DNA of 64,000 nt, from assembly GCA_018056685.1 (NCBI GenBank), contig JAGPFC010000002.1, positions 134,178 to 198,177 on the forward strand, read 5' to 3'. This DNA is from Smithella sp. (GTDB lineage: Bacteria; Desulfobacterota; Syntrophia; Syntrophales; Smithellaceae). Numbering within the stretch: position 1 is the stretch's first letter; every line of letters starts with the position of its first letter. Of this stretch, positions 1 to 9,152 are shown piece after piece. The translations under genes were made by a program, and so were the position numbers. Below the pieces are notes generated by a model. That model saw only the letters and a program-made list of their open reading frames with translations. It was not told the origin of the DNA and did not search any database.

Positions 1-205
1 CATTTAATGATATATTGATATTGGGTCGAATATTTAACGTTTCTTTTAACTTTGTGAAAAACATTTTTCAAGCAATCCCACACCCTAGGAATAATTTTTA
101 GCCTATTATATTAATTACTTACAAATTTAATTTTCTATTTATAAACTTTGGCACATTTATTTCATTACTAACTAAGCAGATAATTTCACAAGGAGATCAG
201 GAGCT

Positions 206-481
206 ATGAGAAAATTGATACAGACATCCCTCTTAACCGCTTTCGTCGTTTTGGTAACAGCATCTTTTAGTTATGCTCAGTTCAGCATAACCGGAAATAG
301 CGATTTTCCGTTCTTTCACCTTGGTTGTTTAATTGTCGGCGGATTGATTATCGTCTCCCTGAAAAGAAAATATCGCCGATTGTACATGAGCGAAGCAATC
401 GGCTCATTCGCGCTTTATACTCTTATGGTGTCTATGTTTACCGCACCGGTTGTTGACGCGCTCAAAAATTTAATTAACTAA
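206..481 (+). CDS. Small predicted inner-membrane protein of unknown function
   Basis: A 91-residue protein. The first ~25 residues look like a signal peptide or first membrane helix ending at SYA; two more hydrophobic stretches follow, at about residues 36-52 and 66-85, separated by a basic loop with KRKYRR. AGGAG motifs lie just upstream of the ATG. It is followed within 35 bases by a strong intrinsic terminator, so it is probably a single-gene transcript or the last gene of one. No family recognised. The layout resembles short VirB2/TrbC-like or generic two-helix proteins, but nothing supports a specific role. Confidence 0.6.
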   Translation: MRKLIQTSLLTAFVVLVTASFSYAQFSITGNSDFPFFHLGCLIVGGLIIVSLKRKYRRLYMSEAIGSFALYTLMVSMFTAPVVDALKNLIN

Positions 482-513
482 CCCCTTTTCCCCTTCAAAG
501 ATATACCACGAAG

Positions 514-541
514 AACCCCGTAAACTTTTACGGGGTTTTTT
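514..541 (+). terminator. Rho-independent terminator after the small membrane protein
   Basis: A perfect inverted repeat, AACCCCGTAAA with TTTACGGGGTT, leaves a very short loop and runs directly into six T residues. It lies 33 bases after the stop codon at 481. Confidence 0.9.
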
Positions 542-545
542 CTAT

Positions 546-640
546 GTGAGACTCGCTAAGAGCGAATGCAATGAAGCTCGAAGCGTTAGTCGAACTATCC
601 CCGGAGCGGGATAATGAGCCAAGCTGAAAATGAGGTTGAG
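546..640 (-). repeat. Degenerate copy of the mosaic palindromic repeat (family R1)
   Basis: The stretch starts with GTGAGACTC and contains AGCGGGATAATGAG. Read on the minus strand it resembles the inner part of the copy at 14024-14332 (GGGATAATTCAACTAACGAG against GGGATAGTTCGACTAACGC) and ends in the same GAGTCTCA block. With 641-780, in which I see nothing else, it fills the gap between the first two genes. Confidence 0.5.
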
Positions 641-780
641 TAAATATAATCGATAGCTCCCTAAAAGTGATCATTAGAACAAACTTCATGTTGCTGTGTA
701 TTCCAAATTAAAATATTGATTATTTCCAGTTAACATATTAAATGACATCGATAGAAAAGCAATAATATCAGAGTGCAGGT

Positions 781-1521
781 ATGGCTTTACGGGAAGAAAT
801 GGAGAAATCAGGGCATTGGTTGTTTCGGTGGAGGAGTTATCTGCCATTGCTTATACTCGTTTTGTCTCTGATAGCTTTTCGTGAATTTAAATATCCTTTT
901 GGCAGTGAACTGCTGGATGATGTTTGGGAAATGTTTTGCCTGGCTGTGTCTATGTCGGGAGTCATTCTTAGAATGATCACAGTAGGCTTTGTGCCGGAGG
1001 GAACATCAGGACGTAATACGAAAGCTCAAATTGCCGATGTGTTAAATACAACCGGAATGTATTCTGTTGTCAGAAATCCTTTGTATCTGGGTAACTTCAT
1101 TATTTGGTTTGGTTTATCTTTATTTGTCAAGGTTTGGTGGCTAAGTTTTATTATCATCCTTGTTTTCTGGATTTATTATGAAAGAATAATTTTTGCTGAA
1201 GAAGAATTTTTGCGTGACAAATTTGGACAGCAATATTTGGAATGGGCGGAAAAAACCCCTGCTTTTATACCTAAATTCAGTCAATGGCGAAGATCATCTT
1301 ATCCTTTTTCATTACGAACAGCACTAAAAAATGAATATTCAGGATTCTTTGCCATTATTGTAATCTTTACTTTTATGGAAATTTTTGGAGATTACATCGT
1401 TACAGGAAAGTTGGAATATGACCTCATGTGGCAGATTATTTCATTATTCGGACTGTTCATTTACATTTTCCTAAGGATAATGAAAAAGAAAAAGCTCTTG
1501 AATGTAGATGGCCGTCCATAA
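781..1521 (+). CDS. Isoprenylcysteine carboxyl methyltransferase (ICMT)-like integral membrane methyltransferase
   Basis: A 246-residue polytopic protein. The ICMT/PEMT-type SAM-binding signature is visible at about residues 94-160: VVRNPLYLGN, a hydrophobic helix, then YERIIFAEEEFLRDKFG and YLEWAEKTPAFIP. This Arg-Asn-Pro-x-Tyr followed by E-E-x-x-L is typical of bacterial membrane methyltransferases that act on isoprenoid or lipid-linked substrates; bacterial substrates are mostly unknown. Two further helices at the C-terminus precede a KKKK tail. An in-frame ATG at 799 has a GGGA upstream and could be the true start. It stands alone between AT-rich gaps. Confidence 0.75.
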   Translation: MALREEMEKSGHWLFRWRSYLPLLILVLSLIAFREFKYPFGSELLDDVWEMFCLAVSMSGVILRMITVGFVPEGTSGRNTKAQIADVLNTTGMYSVVRNPLYLGNFIIWFGLSLFVKVWWLSFIIILVFWIYYERIIFAEEEFLRDKFGQQYLEWAEKTPAFIPKFSQWRRSSYPFSLRTALKNEYSGFFAIIVIFTFMEIFGDYIVTGKLEYDLMWQIISLFGLFIYIFLRIMKKKKLLNVDGRP

Positions 1522-1929
1522 ATAAGACAATACAAATAAACATAAGTCATTTAATCTGAGAAATTTCTCTCCTCCAAATGGTACTTTTAGTTTTAAAACC
1601 TGCTCGTTGATGAACCTTTCGTAGGCGTATTCAACAATCCTAACGACTATTCGGCAATGAAACTTTGCAGGTAAAGTCTATGACCTTGCCGTATTTGTTA
1701 AGTTAAAATAGATCTCTAAAAAAAGTTGTGGGAAAATAAATAAAATAATTTAGACTAAGTCGAAAAGCAATATTCAGCGGTTGGAACTTAAAAATATTCA
1801 ACTACCAAGAATGTCTCAAAAGCGATGATCGCACGATGAAAAAGGGTGAAAGAACTGATTTTAGAGTTCTTCTACAGGCACGCTAACATTCACAGTCGCT
1901 GTTATGTAAAATATTTGAGAGGTAGAAAC
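1522..1929. other. Intergenic stretch without recognised features
   Basis: AT-rich sequence between the ICMT-like gene and the lipoprotein lipase. I see no stem-loop with a T-tract, no tRNA and no convincing promoter. The lipase frame is open from 1846, but that extension lacks a ribosome binding site and would place 28 residues ahead of a clear lipoprotein signal peptide. Confidence 0.5.
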
Positions 1930-3135
1930 ATGTCAGTCAGAGTATCATCCGTTTTCATTCTAGTATTCATTTTATTATTACTTATAGCAGGATGCGGCAC
2001 ATCTGATTCTAACGAGGAACTTGAAAGGGTTGGTAGCGTTTTTGGTTCTGATCACGATTACGAACACATTACCTTTGTCAATCAAACAACACATGATTTG
2101 AAGTTTGCAGTTGATATCACTTGGCGCCCGGATAAGCACAAAACAGTAGGGAGTCATGAAGCCAATTATATATCTATTGCAGAGTGTTATGATGGTGATG
2201 GTAATAAGAAAAATTTTGAAATATACTTCAAAAAAATCGTGGATGGCGGAGCCGATGAAGACTTATCATTAACTGCCCACAGAAAATGCGGAGAGAATCT
2301 GTATATATGGCATGAGGATGGCGAATACAAGATCAGTGATGACCCCCATATTGAAGCCGATCTGAGCGGCTGTGATGATGACGACACAAAACCCGCCGTC
2401 TTGTTTGCTCACGGTTATAACGATAGCCAGAAAGCATGGAATTATTTTGCACAACAAGCAAAAGAAAAAGGGTGGCGTGTTTTCAGAACCAGTGTTTCGC
2501 AAGATGGGTCTATAAAGAAGAGGGCCCACATGTTGAACTCCTATATTAATAAAGCTGCCAAACAATGCAACATACACAACGGCTCTCTGCGAGTGGTTGG
2601 GCACAGTATGGGGGGGCTGGATTTGCGCTATCTGGTGAGTTATTATGACAGTGAAAACTTCAGTGCAGCAAAGAAAATAGAAAGAGTTTATACCATTGCC
2701 ACTCCGCATCAGGGTGATTCCCTCGGCAATTTGGCAAGTGCGGGCAGCGATGCTGCCAGAGATTTAAGACCGAGTCACATGGAGGAATTTAACAAGCGCA
2801 ATCCATATTCTGAATTTAAAGTTGACGGTAAGCAATTACCTTTTCTAGCGATACGATTTTACTGTATGCGTGTACCATATTGCGATGGTATGGTTGGAGT
2901 TGATAATCAAATCTATGAAAAAGATTACTACAGTAAAGCACCTTATTCCATGGCAGTTTATGAAGGAAAGCATTTTCCGGGGGCAATATGTGAAATCAGT
3001 GTGCCTGCGGAACTCGAGCAAAAATCGATTATTAAAATGATTTTAGACGACGAGAAGGCACTGGATGGCGATAATATTTATAGTATCCCTCAATGTTATT
3101 ATTCAGATACCGAAGGCGCGAGGGTTTGTAGATAA
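1930..3135 (+). CDS. Lipoprotein alpha/beta hydrolase (triacylglycerol lipase or esterase family)
   Basis: About 401 residues from the ATG at 1930, chosen because GAGAGG lies 5 bases upstream and a classic lipoprotein signal follows (LLLLIAGC, lipidated Cys 22). The hydrolase part begins near residue 165 with LFAHGYNDS, an oxyanion-hole-like HG motif. The nucleophile elbow GHSMGG contains the catalytic Ser, and a Cys-containing lid-like region precedes a C-terminal stretch with acidic and His candidates (CDGMVGVDN, KHFPG). This is the layout of bacterial lipases of the LipA/PGAP1-like type. The product should sit on the periplasmic or outer face of a membrane and cleave ester lipids; the substrate is unknown. 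The N-terminal ~140 residues match nothing I recognise. Confidence 0.75.
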   Translation: MSVRVSSVFILVFILLLLIAGCGTSDSNEELERVGSVFGSDHDYEHITFVNQTTHDLKFAVDITWRPDKHKTVGSHEANYISIAECYDGDGNKKNFEIYFKKIVDGGADEDLSLTAHRKCGENLYIWHEDGEYKISDDPHIEADLSGCDDDDTKPAVLFAHGYNDSQKAWNYFAQQAKEKGWRVFRTSVSQDGSIKKRAHMLNSYINKAAKQCNIHNGSLRVVGHSMGGLDLRYLVSYYDSENFSAAKKIERVYTIATPHQGDSLGNLASAGSDAARDLRPSHMEEFNKRNPYSEFKVDGKQLPFLAIRFYCMRVPYCDGMVGVDNQIYEKDYYSKAPYSMAVYEGKHFPGAICEISVPAELEQKSIIKMILDDEKALDGDNIYSIPQCYYSDTEGARVCR

Positions 3136-3430
3136 TTGAACGTATCGTTCCGCTGATAAAATAAATCAGCACAACCGAGTATTTTACCATATCGCTGATG
3201 ATCCCGGCGCACTTGCCGTTCAACATTTCCAAGTGGTCATAAATATTGAAAACCGGCTGGTAGATGTCCGAAGACTCAAGGGCCATCCTACGAATTTAGA
3301 AATATATTATTTCAGGGTCTTTGCACAGTGGTAATGATTAAGAACACAATTTATAGCCCACGACCTTTCCAAACTTGAATTGAACACAGACTGTCCATTC
3401 AAGTGGACACTTCAGAGTTTTTATTTTTGG

Positions 3431-3943
3431 CTAAATCAGTTCATCCAGACGGGCGGACAGTGAGCGGGATAACTTCTGCAGCAGATTGGTTTCCATATCG
3501 GGCGTGTAGCGGGACTGTATGGCATCGCCATTGTTCCAACTGGCGGTATATTCGCCGTTGATTTTAAACGGCACCAGGGCCAGCGATTTGACAAAATATT
3601 TTCGATGTTCAGGAAACAGCCGGTAATAATGAGTCAGGTTATCGTTAACCAGCACGGGCTTTGATCCGGAGGAAAAGATTTCGCGGAAGAAATCCGGTTT
3701 GACAATATTGAGCCTGTCTTTCAAGAATCCGGATGACTGTACCGCCTCGATAACGGGCAGATTTTTCTTCGTGTTGGCGAATGTCAGCCAGACAAAAGGC
3801 ACCTGAAATCCATATTCTATTCCCGTAAGAAGCACTTCAAAAAGTTCGGCAACATTCCTGGTTTCGGCCAGTTGCATTTCAATTTTTTCAATGCCAGTGG
3901 CGATCTTCATATTGATGTGTTCGATATTTTCTTTTTTATTCAT
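3431..3943 (-). CDS. GAF-like (DUF484-type) cytoplasmic protein
   Basis: A 170-residue soluble protein. An N-terminal amphipathic or coiled helix (residues 1-30) is followed by a domain that reads like a GAF/DUF484 sensor fold: FELLL-type helix, FVWLTFA strand, a loop with KPDFFREIF, and SLALVPFKING near residue 120. DUF484 proteins bind small ligands or act as accessory regulators. The gene ends 9 bases upstream of exonuclease III on the same strand and is probably cotranscribed after it, though no functional link is evident. Downstream, a weak 6-bp stem (3392-3409, TGTCCA/TGGACA) has no T-tract. The 3136-3430 gap otherwise shows nothing clear. Confidence 0.55.
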   Translation of the reverse strand: MNKKENIEHINMKIATGIEKIEMQLAETRNVAELFEVLLTGIEYGFQVPFVWLTFANTKKNLPVIEAVQSSGFLKDRLNIVKPDFFREIFSSGSKPVLVNDNLTHYYRLFPEHRKYFVKSLALVPFKINGEYTASWNNGDAIQSRYTPDMETNLLQKLSRSLSARLDELI

Positions 3944-3952
3944 TTTTCCCTC

Positions 3953-4729
3953 TTACCACTGCGCGTAAAAAATCAAATGATCGGATGGTTTTTCCGCCAG
4001 TCTTGATTCCAGATCAATCGTGCAGCCTTTTGATTTTGCGACAAGGGTTTTCGTCGCCAGAATATGATCGACGCGCCAGCCCAGTTTTCGCTTGACAGAA
4101 TCTTTGATACGGTAGTCAAAAAAAGTATATTGACCGGCAACGCCCGGATAATGATGACGAAACACATCGGTCAGTCCCCATGCCTTAATATCCTCCAGTG
4201 CCTTCCAGACTTCCGGATTAAAGCAGACGTGCCCCAGTAATCTTTTCGGATCATGCACATCGATGGCTTCCGGCGCAATATTCAGATCGCCACACCAGAT
4301 GATTTCGTTCTTCGGTTGAAAATGTTTCTGCAAATATTTTTTAAAACGGGCGAGCCATTCCAGTTTGTAGGCAAACTGCGCGCTTTCCATTTCCTGCCCC
4401 TGCGGGACATAAGTATTGACGATGGTCAGATCATCATAGGTCGCAATGATCATGCGGTCGGCATCGGCCGGTTCTGAATCAAAACCATACGTAACGGTTT
4501 GCGGTTGCTGCTTTGAGGCAATGGCCACCCCTTTGTATTGCTTGTCGCCTTTGAACACGACATGGTAACCCAAGGACTCAAAATCGGATACGGGAAAGGC
4601 GGCATCGGCAACTTTTGTCTCCTGCATGCAGAAGTAATCCGGACTGTTGGCTTTCAGCCACGGCAAAACAATATGCAAACGGGAACGGATGGAATTTACA
4701 TTATAAGTAACAAGCCTCAATGCAGACAT
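3953..4729 (-). CDS. xthA: Exodeoxyribonuclease III (AP endonuclease family)
   Basis: About 258 residues from the ATG at 4729; the frame is open to a GTG at 4765, but family members begin just before the TYNVNSIR motif. Signature motifs of the exonuclease III/APE1 family appear in order: YNVNSIRSR, CMQETK (metal-binding Glu), WCGDLNIAP with DVHDPKR, GWRVDHI and a terminal SDHLIF (catalytic Asp-His). Its length is typical. It removes 3' blocking groups and incises abasic sites during base excision repair in the cytoplasm. It is divergent from the FAD oxidoreductase and lies immediately upstream of the GAF-like gene on the same strand. Confidence 0.93.
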   Translation of the reverse strand: MSALRLVTYNVNSIRSRLHIVLPWLKANSPDYFCMQETKVADAAFPVSDFESLGYHVVFKGDKQYKGVAIASKQQPQTVTYGFDSEPADADRMIIATYDDLTIVNTYVPQGQEMESAQFAYKLEWLARFKKYLQKHFQPKNEIIWCGDLNIAPEAIDVHDPKRLLGHVCFNPEVWKALEDIKAWGLTDVFRHHYPGVAGQYTFFDYRIKDSVKRKLGWRVDHILATKTLVAKSKGCTIDLESRLAEKPSDHLIFYAQW

Positions 4730-4825
4730 CGCCTTTGTTGATTTTTTATTTTTGATTAATACCACGACCCATGAATGCGCTCAAGTTTTTTTGCGGTAAT
4801 CAATAAAATTGTGTATGAAAAAAAC

Positions 4826-5917
4826 ATGGAGAAAGTTGACATTACAATAATCGGAGCCGGCGTCGTCGGCTTGGCCATCGCCGCCGAAATCGCCAAGCCA
4901 AATATCAGCGTCTTTATTCTTGAAAAAAATCATACGCATGGCGGCGGCATAAGTTCGCGCAACAGCGAGGTCATTCACGGTGGCATGTATTATCCGCAGA
5001 ATTCCTTGAAAGCACTTCTTTGCGTCGAAGGAAACAGAAGGCTCTATGAAATAGCCGTGAAAAATAAAATTCCTCATAAAAAAACCGGAAAACTTATTGT
5101 TGCCGTAAACAGAAAAGATGATGAAGAACTCGAGTGTCTTTACGCAAACGGTCGAGCAAACGGTGTGGCAGCGCTAGAACTAATCACCGAAAAGAAGGTT
5201 TCCGATATGGAACCAAATGTTCAGGCCCAGGCTGCTCTGTATTCTCATAATACCGGCATCATCAGCGTTCACGATTTAATGAATTATTTTTTATTCACGG
5301 CTCAACAAAATAAAACGCAAATGGTTTACCGGACAAAGGTTGTGGGAATTGAAAAAGAATCGCAATACTTCCGGCTGGCAACCCAAAACGCTCAAGGAGA
5401 AACTTTTGAACTTTTATCCGCCGTTGTCATCAATGCCGCAGGGCTGGAATCCGATACGATCGCCAATATGACGGGCAGCAATTATCACCTGCATTACTGC
5501 AAGGGCGATTATTGCAGCCTCTCTGGAGTAAAATCCGGAATCGTGCAGAGGCTGATTTATCCGGTTCCGGTAAAAAAACATACAGGACTCGGCGTTCACT
5601 TAACAATGGATTTAAACGGAAGATTCAAACTGGGCCCGGATGTAACTTTCATTGACCGCAAGGAAGATTATAATGTCGCACCTGAAAAAGCAGAACAGTT
5701 TCACCAAAGCGCCAGCAAATTTCTCCCTTTCCTGAAAAAAGAAAATATTCATCCCGATATGTCCGGAATCCGTCCGAAACTGCAGGGGCCTGGTGATGAT
5801 TTTCGCGATTTCGTCATTAAAGAAGATGCGCCGGGATTCATTAACCTGGTCGGCATTGAATCCCCCGGCATGACCGCCTCTCCCGCCATCGCTCGATATG
5901 TCCAGAAATTGCTTTAG
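4826..5917 (+). CDS. lhgO: FAD-dependent L-2-hydroxyglutarate oxidase/dehydrogenase-like protein
   Basis: About 363 residues from the ATG at 4826; the upstream in-frame extension from 4775 has no family support. It opens with a Rossmann FAD-binding motif (IIGAGVVGLAIA) and ILEKN, then SSRNSEVIHGGMYY, the substrate-loop signature of L-2-hydroxyglutarate oxidases. It ends with a second FAD motif region, GIESPGMTASPAIA. These DAO-superfamily enzymes oxidise L-2-hydroxyglutarate to 2-oxoglutarate and pass electrons to the quinone pool. It is shorter than E. coli LhgO (about 420 residues), as in many anaerobe homologues. The exact substrate is inferred, hence the symbol is tentative. Confidence 0.7.
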   Translation: MEKVDITIIGAGVVGLAIAAEIAKPNISVFILEKNHTHGGGISSRNSEVIHGGMYYPQNSLKALLCVEGNRRLYEIAVKNKIPHKKTGKLIVAVNRKDDEELECLYANGRANGVAALELITEKKVSDMEPNVQAQAALYSHNTGIISVHDLMNYFLFTAQQNKTQMVYRTKVVGIEKESQYFRLATQNAQGETFELLSAVVINAAGLESDTIANMTGSNYHLHYCKGDYCSLSGVKSGIVQRLIYPVPVKKHTGLGVHLTMDLNGRFKLGPDVTFIDRKEDYNVAPEKAEQFHQSASKFLPFLKKENIHPDMSGIRPKLQGPGDDFRDFVIKEDAPGFINLVGIESPGMTASPAIARYVQKLL

Positions 5918-5995
5918 GCCATGTGAAGGTTCTGAATCGTTGAACTTAAAATCTTAAGCCTTGAACGTTGAACCTTGAAACGTAGAACTTAATTA

Positions 5996-6024
5996 TTGAC
6001 ACCATACCGCCATTCCCTTATAAA
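5996..6024 (+). promoter_or_regulatory. Sigma70-type promoter of the liv operon
   Basis: A perfect -35 hexamer TTGACA (5996-6001), a 17-base spacer and -10 TATAAA (6019-6024). Transcription would start near 6031, and an AGGAG ribosome site lies 7 bases before the livJ ATG at 6061. Confidence 0.85.
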
Positions 6025-6060
6025 CTATTGTGAAAATATAACCTTAACAGGAGACATTCT

Positions 6061-7224
6061 ATGAAAAAATCATCATTACTGATCATCCTTCTAGTAATTT
6101 TCTCGCTCGGCATTTTCGGATGCAGCGATGATTCATCTAAAATCAAAATAGGGGTCATTGCCGAACTGACCGGTGATGTTCCGGCCGTGGGCACATCCTG
6201 TAAAAACGCCGCTGAAATGGCCGTACAGGAAATTAACGATGCCGGCGGTATTCAACTGGGCGAAAAAAAATATCCGGTAAAATTATTGATCGAAGACAAC
6301 GCCGGAAAGGCTGATCAATCCGCTGCCGCGGCACAAAAGCTGATCACCCAGCAGAAAGTGACAGCCATTGTCGGACCCAATGCCAGCCGATATGCCCTGC
6401 CAGCGGCGGAAATCGCCGAAACCAGCAAAACCGTTTTGATCACACCCTGGTCCACAGCGCCCAAAGCCACGCTGGATTCCAAAACCAATGCTCCCAAAAA
6501 ATATGTTTTCCGCGCCTGCTTTATCGATCCTTTTCAGGGAGGTGTGGTGGCGAAATTCACGCTCAACGATCTCAAATTGAAGAAGGCTGCGGTTCTTTAT
6601 GACGTGGCTTCCGAATACAACAAGGGCATCGCTGAAATTTTTAAGGAAGTCTATGAAAAAAACGGCGGCAAGATTGTCGCATTTGAAACCTATACGACCA
6701 ATGATAAGGATTTCTCATCGCAACTCACCAAAATCAAGCAGGCCGCGCCGGAAATCATTTTCCTGCCCAATTATTACAGCGAAGTGCCTCTGCAGATTCA
6801 GCAGGCCAAGCGCCTCGGCATTACCGTTCCTTTTATCGGCTCGGATTCCTGGGGGTCCGAAGAACTCTTGAAACTCTGCGGACAGGACTGCGAAGGCTAT
6901 TATTTCAGCACGCATTACGCGGCTGATTCGGCCAGCGACACAACAAAGAAATTCATCACCAGCTATAAAGCCAAGTACGGCTCAACGCCGGATGACGTGG
7001 CCGCACTGACTTACGATTCGTTCGGTTTGCTCTGGCAGTCATTGAAGACAGCCGGCAAAAACGATCGACAGGCCGTTCGTGACGCGCTCGCTAAAATTCC
7101 ACAATTTGAAGGCGTAACCGGTAACATGCAATTTCAGGAAGGCTCAGGCGATCCGATCAAAAGCGCGGTTATCTTAAAAATAAAAGATGGAAAGTTTACA
7201 TGGTTTGCCAACGCCAAACCATGA
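6061..7224 (+). CDS. livJ: Branched-chain amino acid ABC transporter, substrate-binding lipoprotein
   Basis: A 387-residue periplasmic binding protein. The signal peptide ends in a lipobox (LGIFGC, Cys 21). The mature part shows the Leu/Ile/Val-binding fold: IGVIAELTGDVPAVG, AVQEINDAGGI, AIVGPNAS and FIGSDSWG. It captures branched-chain amino acids, or related carboxylates or amides (family members vary), and delivers them to the LivHM permease. As the first gene of a tight five-gene operon behind a strong promoter, it is probably the most highly expressed component. The lipid anchor suits an envelope in which the receptor is tethered to the inner membrane. Confidence 0.92.
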   Translation: MKKSSLLIILLVIFSLGIFGCSDDSSKIKIGVIAELTGDVPAVGTSCKNAAEMAVQEINDAGGIQLGEKKYPVKLLIEDNAGKADQSAAAAQKLITQQKVTAIVGPNASRYALPAAEIAETSKTVLITPWSTAPKATLDSKTNAPKKYVFRACFIDPFQGGVVAKFTLNDLKLKKAAVLYDVASEYNKGIAEIFKEVYEKNGGKIVAFETYTTNDKDFSSQLTKIKQAAPEIIFLPNYYSEVPLQIQQAKRLGITVPFIGSDSWGSEELLKLCGQDCEGYYFSTHYAADSASDTTKKFITSYKAKYGSTPDDVAALTYDSFGLLWQSLKTAGKNDRQAVRDALAKIPQFEGVTGNMQFQEGSGDPIKSAVILKIKDGKFTWFANAKP

Positions 7225-7230
7225 TTTAAT

Positions 7231-8106
7231 ATGGCCTATATTTTTCAACAAATCCTCAATGCCCTGCAATTAGGCAGTATCTATGCGCTGATCGCTCTGG
7301 GCTATACGATGGTTTACGGCATCCTGACTATGATCAACTTCGCGCACGGCGATTTGTTCATGGTCGGAGCTTTTTTCTGTTTTCTATTGGCTGTTTATCT
7401 GCATCTGTCTTTTGTTCCAACGCTTCTTTTGTCCATGATTGGCGTAGCTTTCTTAGGCGTCGTCATTGAGAGACTGGCCTACAAACCGCTGCGCAACGCG
7501 CCGCGCGTGTCCGCCATCATTACCGCGTTGGGTGTCGGCCTTTTTCTGGAAAACTTTACGCTGGCGCTTTCGCCTTATCCCAAACATATTCCGCAGCTTT
7601 TGGAAAACACAACCTGGATTGTCGGATCGCTTTCTATTTCCTCGCTGCAGATTCTCATCATTGTCCTTTCGCTGGCGCTGATGGTAATTCTCGATTTTAT
7701 TGTGCAGCACACCAAAGCGGGCATGGCCATGCGCGCCATTTCCTGGGACAAGACGGTTGTTCCGCTGATGGGCGTTCCGGTCAATAAAATCATCTCGGTA
7801 ACATTTGCCATCGGTACAGGCCTCGGCGGCGCGGCCGGTGTGATGTACGGGCTTGCTTATCCGGTGATTGATCCCTACATGGGCATCATGGTCGGATGGA
7901 AAGCATTTATCTGCGCTGTGGTCGGCGGCATCGGCAACATCCGCGGCGCGATGATCGGCGGTTTTATTCTGGGCGCGGTGGAAATCATGGTAGGCGCGTT
8001 TTTCCCCTCAACGTATCGTGATTTTGTGGCCTTCACACTGCTGCTGATTCTTTTAATTGTCCGCCCCTATGGCATCCTGGGCAAGCCCCAACCGCAAAAG
8101 GTGTAG
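7231..8106 (+). CDS. livH: Branched-chain amino acid ABC transporter permease
   Basis: A 291-residue permease with about eight hydrophobic segments. LivH hallmarks are visible: the N-terminal IYALIALGYTMVYGI and INFAHGD, the EAA-like GVPVNKIISVTFAIG region, and GGIGNIRGAMIGGFILGAVE near the C-terminus. It forms half of the membrane channel with LivM. It starts 6 bases after livJ and ends 2 bases before livM, so translation is probably coupled. Confidence 0.94.
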   Translation: MAYIFQQILNALQLGSIYALIALGYTMVYGILTMINFAHGDLFMVGAFFCFLLAVYLHLSFVPTLLLSMIGVAFLGVVIERLAYKPLRNAPRVSAIITALGVGLFLENFTLALSPYPKHIPQLLENTTWIVGSLSISSLQILIIVLSLALMVILDFIVQHTKAGMAMRAISWDKTVVPLMGVPVNKIISVTFAIGTGLGGAAGVMYGLAYPVIDPYMGIMVGWKAFICAVVGGIGNIRGAMIGGFILGAVEIMVGAFFPSTYRDFVAFTLLLILLIVRPYGILGKPQPQKV

Positions 8107-8108
8107 TT

Positions 8109-9152
8109 ATGTCCAAAAACAAAACAATCTATGATCATTTCATGAAGCGCTGGCACACGCTCACCGACAAAAAATATTTCTGGCCGCTATTTATGATAAC
8201 GGGTATCTCGTTTTGCACGGCCGCCTCCACTTTCGAGTTTATAGACTTATACCTGCAACTGATTTTAATTTACGTGGGCATCAATATCATTCTCACGGTC
8301 AGTCTGAATTTGATCAACGGCTACATGGGTGAATTTTCCGTCGGTCACGCCGGTTTCATGGCCGTGGGCGCTTACGTCGCATCACTTTTAACCGTTCATG
8401 TTTTTCCAACCGGCGCGCAAAATCTGTTATTTCCGCTGGCGATATTGGCGGGAGGCCTGGTTGCCGCGCTGGTCGGCTTCCTCGTGGCGATCCCCTCTTT
8501 CAAAACGCGTGGCGATTATCTGGCCATCGTCACGCTGGCCTTCTGCATGATTGTCAAATCCGTTCTGGAAAACATCGACGCCATCGGCGGACCACGAGGA
8601 CTTCTGGGCATGGGAAAGCTCACGACGCTGCCGTGGGTTTTTTTCTGGACGGCGCTCTCGGTTTGGATCATCCGCAATCTGGTCTATTCCAACTTCGGCC
8701 GCGGCGTCCTGTCCATTCGTGAAGATGAAATTGCCAGCGACCTGATGAGCGTCAACACGCGTCAGGTCAAAATCATCGCCTTTGTCGTTTCATCATTCTT
8801 CGCGGGGATTGCCGGGGGATTATTTGCCCACGCGTTGCAATTCATCAATCCACGCATGTTCGACATCATCAAATCCACAGACATCCTGATTATGGTTTAT
8901 CTGGGCGGCATCGCCTCCATTGCCGGATCCGTCATCGGCGCGATCATTTATACCATCCTGCTGGAAGTTTTAAGACCGCTGGGCGTCTGGCGCATGGTCT
9001 TCATGCCGCTGATGCTGGTACTCCTGATGATTTACCGCCCGCGCGGTATTATGGGTCTCAAAGAAGCACGTATGTTCATGCCACTGCGTGATTTCGTGAC
9101 GGAGAAACTCTGGAGACAGAAGAAAAAGGAGGCTGGTGATGCCACTCCTTGA
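8109..9152 (+). CDS. livM: Branched-chain amino acid ABC transporter permease
   Basis: A 347-residue permease of the LivM class. It shows LNLINGYMGEFSVGHAGFMA, FKTRGDYLAIVTLAF and the EAA region (RQVKIIAFVVSSFFAGIAGG), then YLGGIASIAGSVIGA and YRPRGIMG. It pairs with LivH. The last bases overlap the start region of livG, and the AAGGAGG that drives livG lies inside livM at 9126-9132. Confidence 0.94.
   Translation: MSKNKTIYDHFMKRWHTLTDKKYFWPLFMITGISFCTAASTFEFIDLYLQLILIYVGINIILTVSLNLINGYMGEFSVGHAGFMAVGAYVASLLTVHVFPTGAQNLLFPLAILAGGLVAALVGFLVAIPSFKTRGDYLAIVTLAFCMIVKSVLENIDAIGGPRGLLGMGKLTTLPWVFFWTALSVWIIRNLVYSNFGRGVLSIREDEIASDLMSVNTRQVKIIAFVVSSFFAGIAGGLFAHALQFINPRMFDIIKSTDILIMVYLGGIASIAGSVIGAIIYTILLEVLRPLGVWRMVFMPLMLVLLMIYRPRGIMGLKEARMFMPLRDFVTEKLWRQKKKEAGDATP

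Noticed and set aside
3032-3286. An 84-codon minus-strand frame overlapping the end of the lipase gene.
   Set aside because: No motif, no ribosome site; it could be a remnant of a lost gene, but the sequence alone does not support this.
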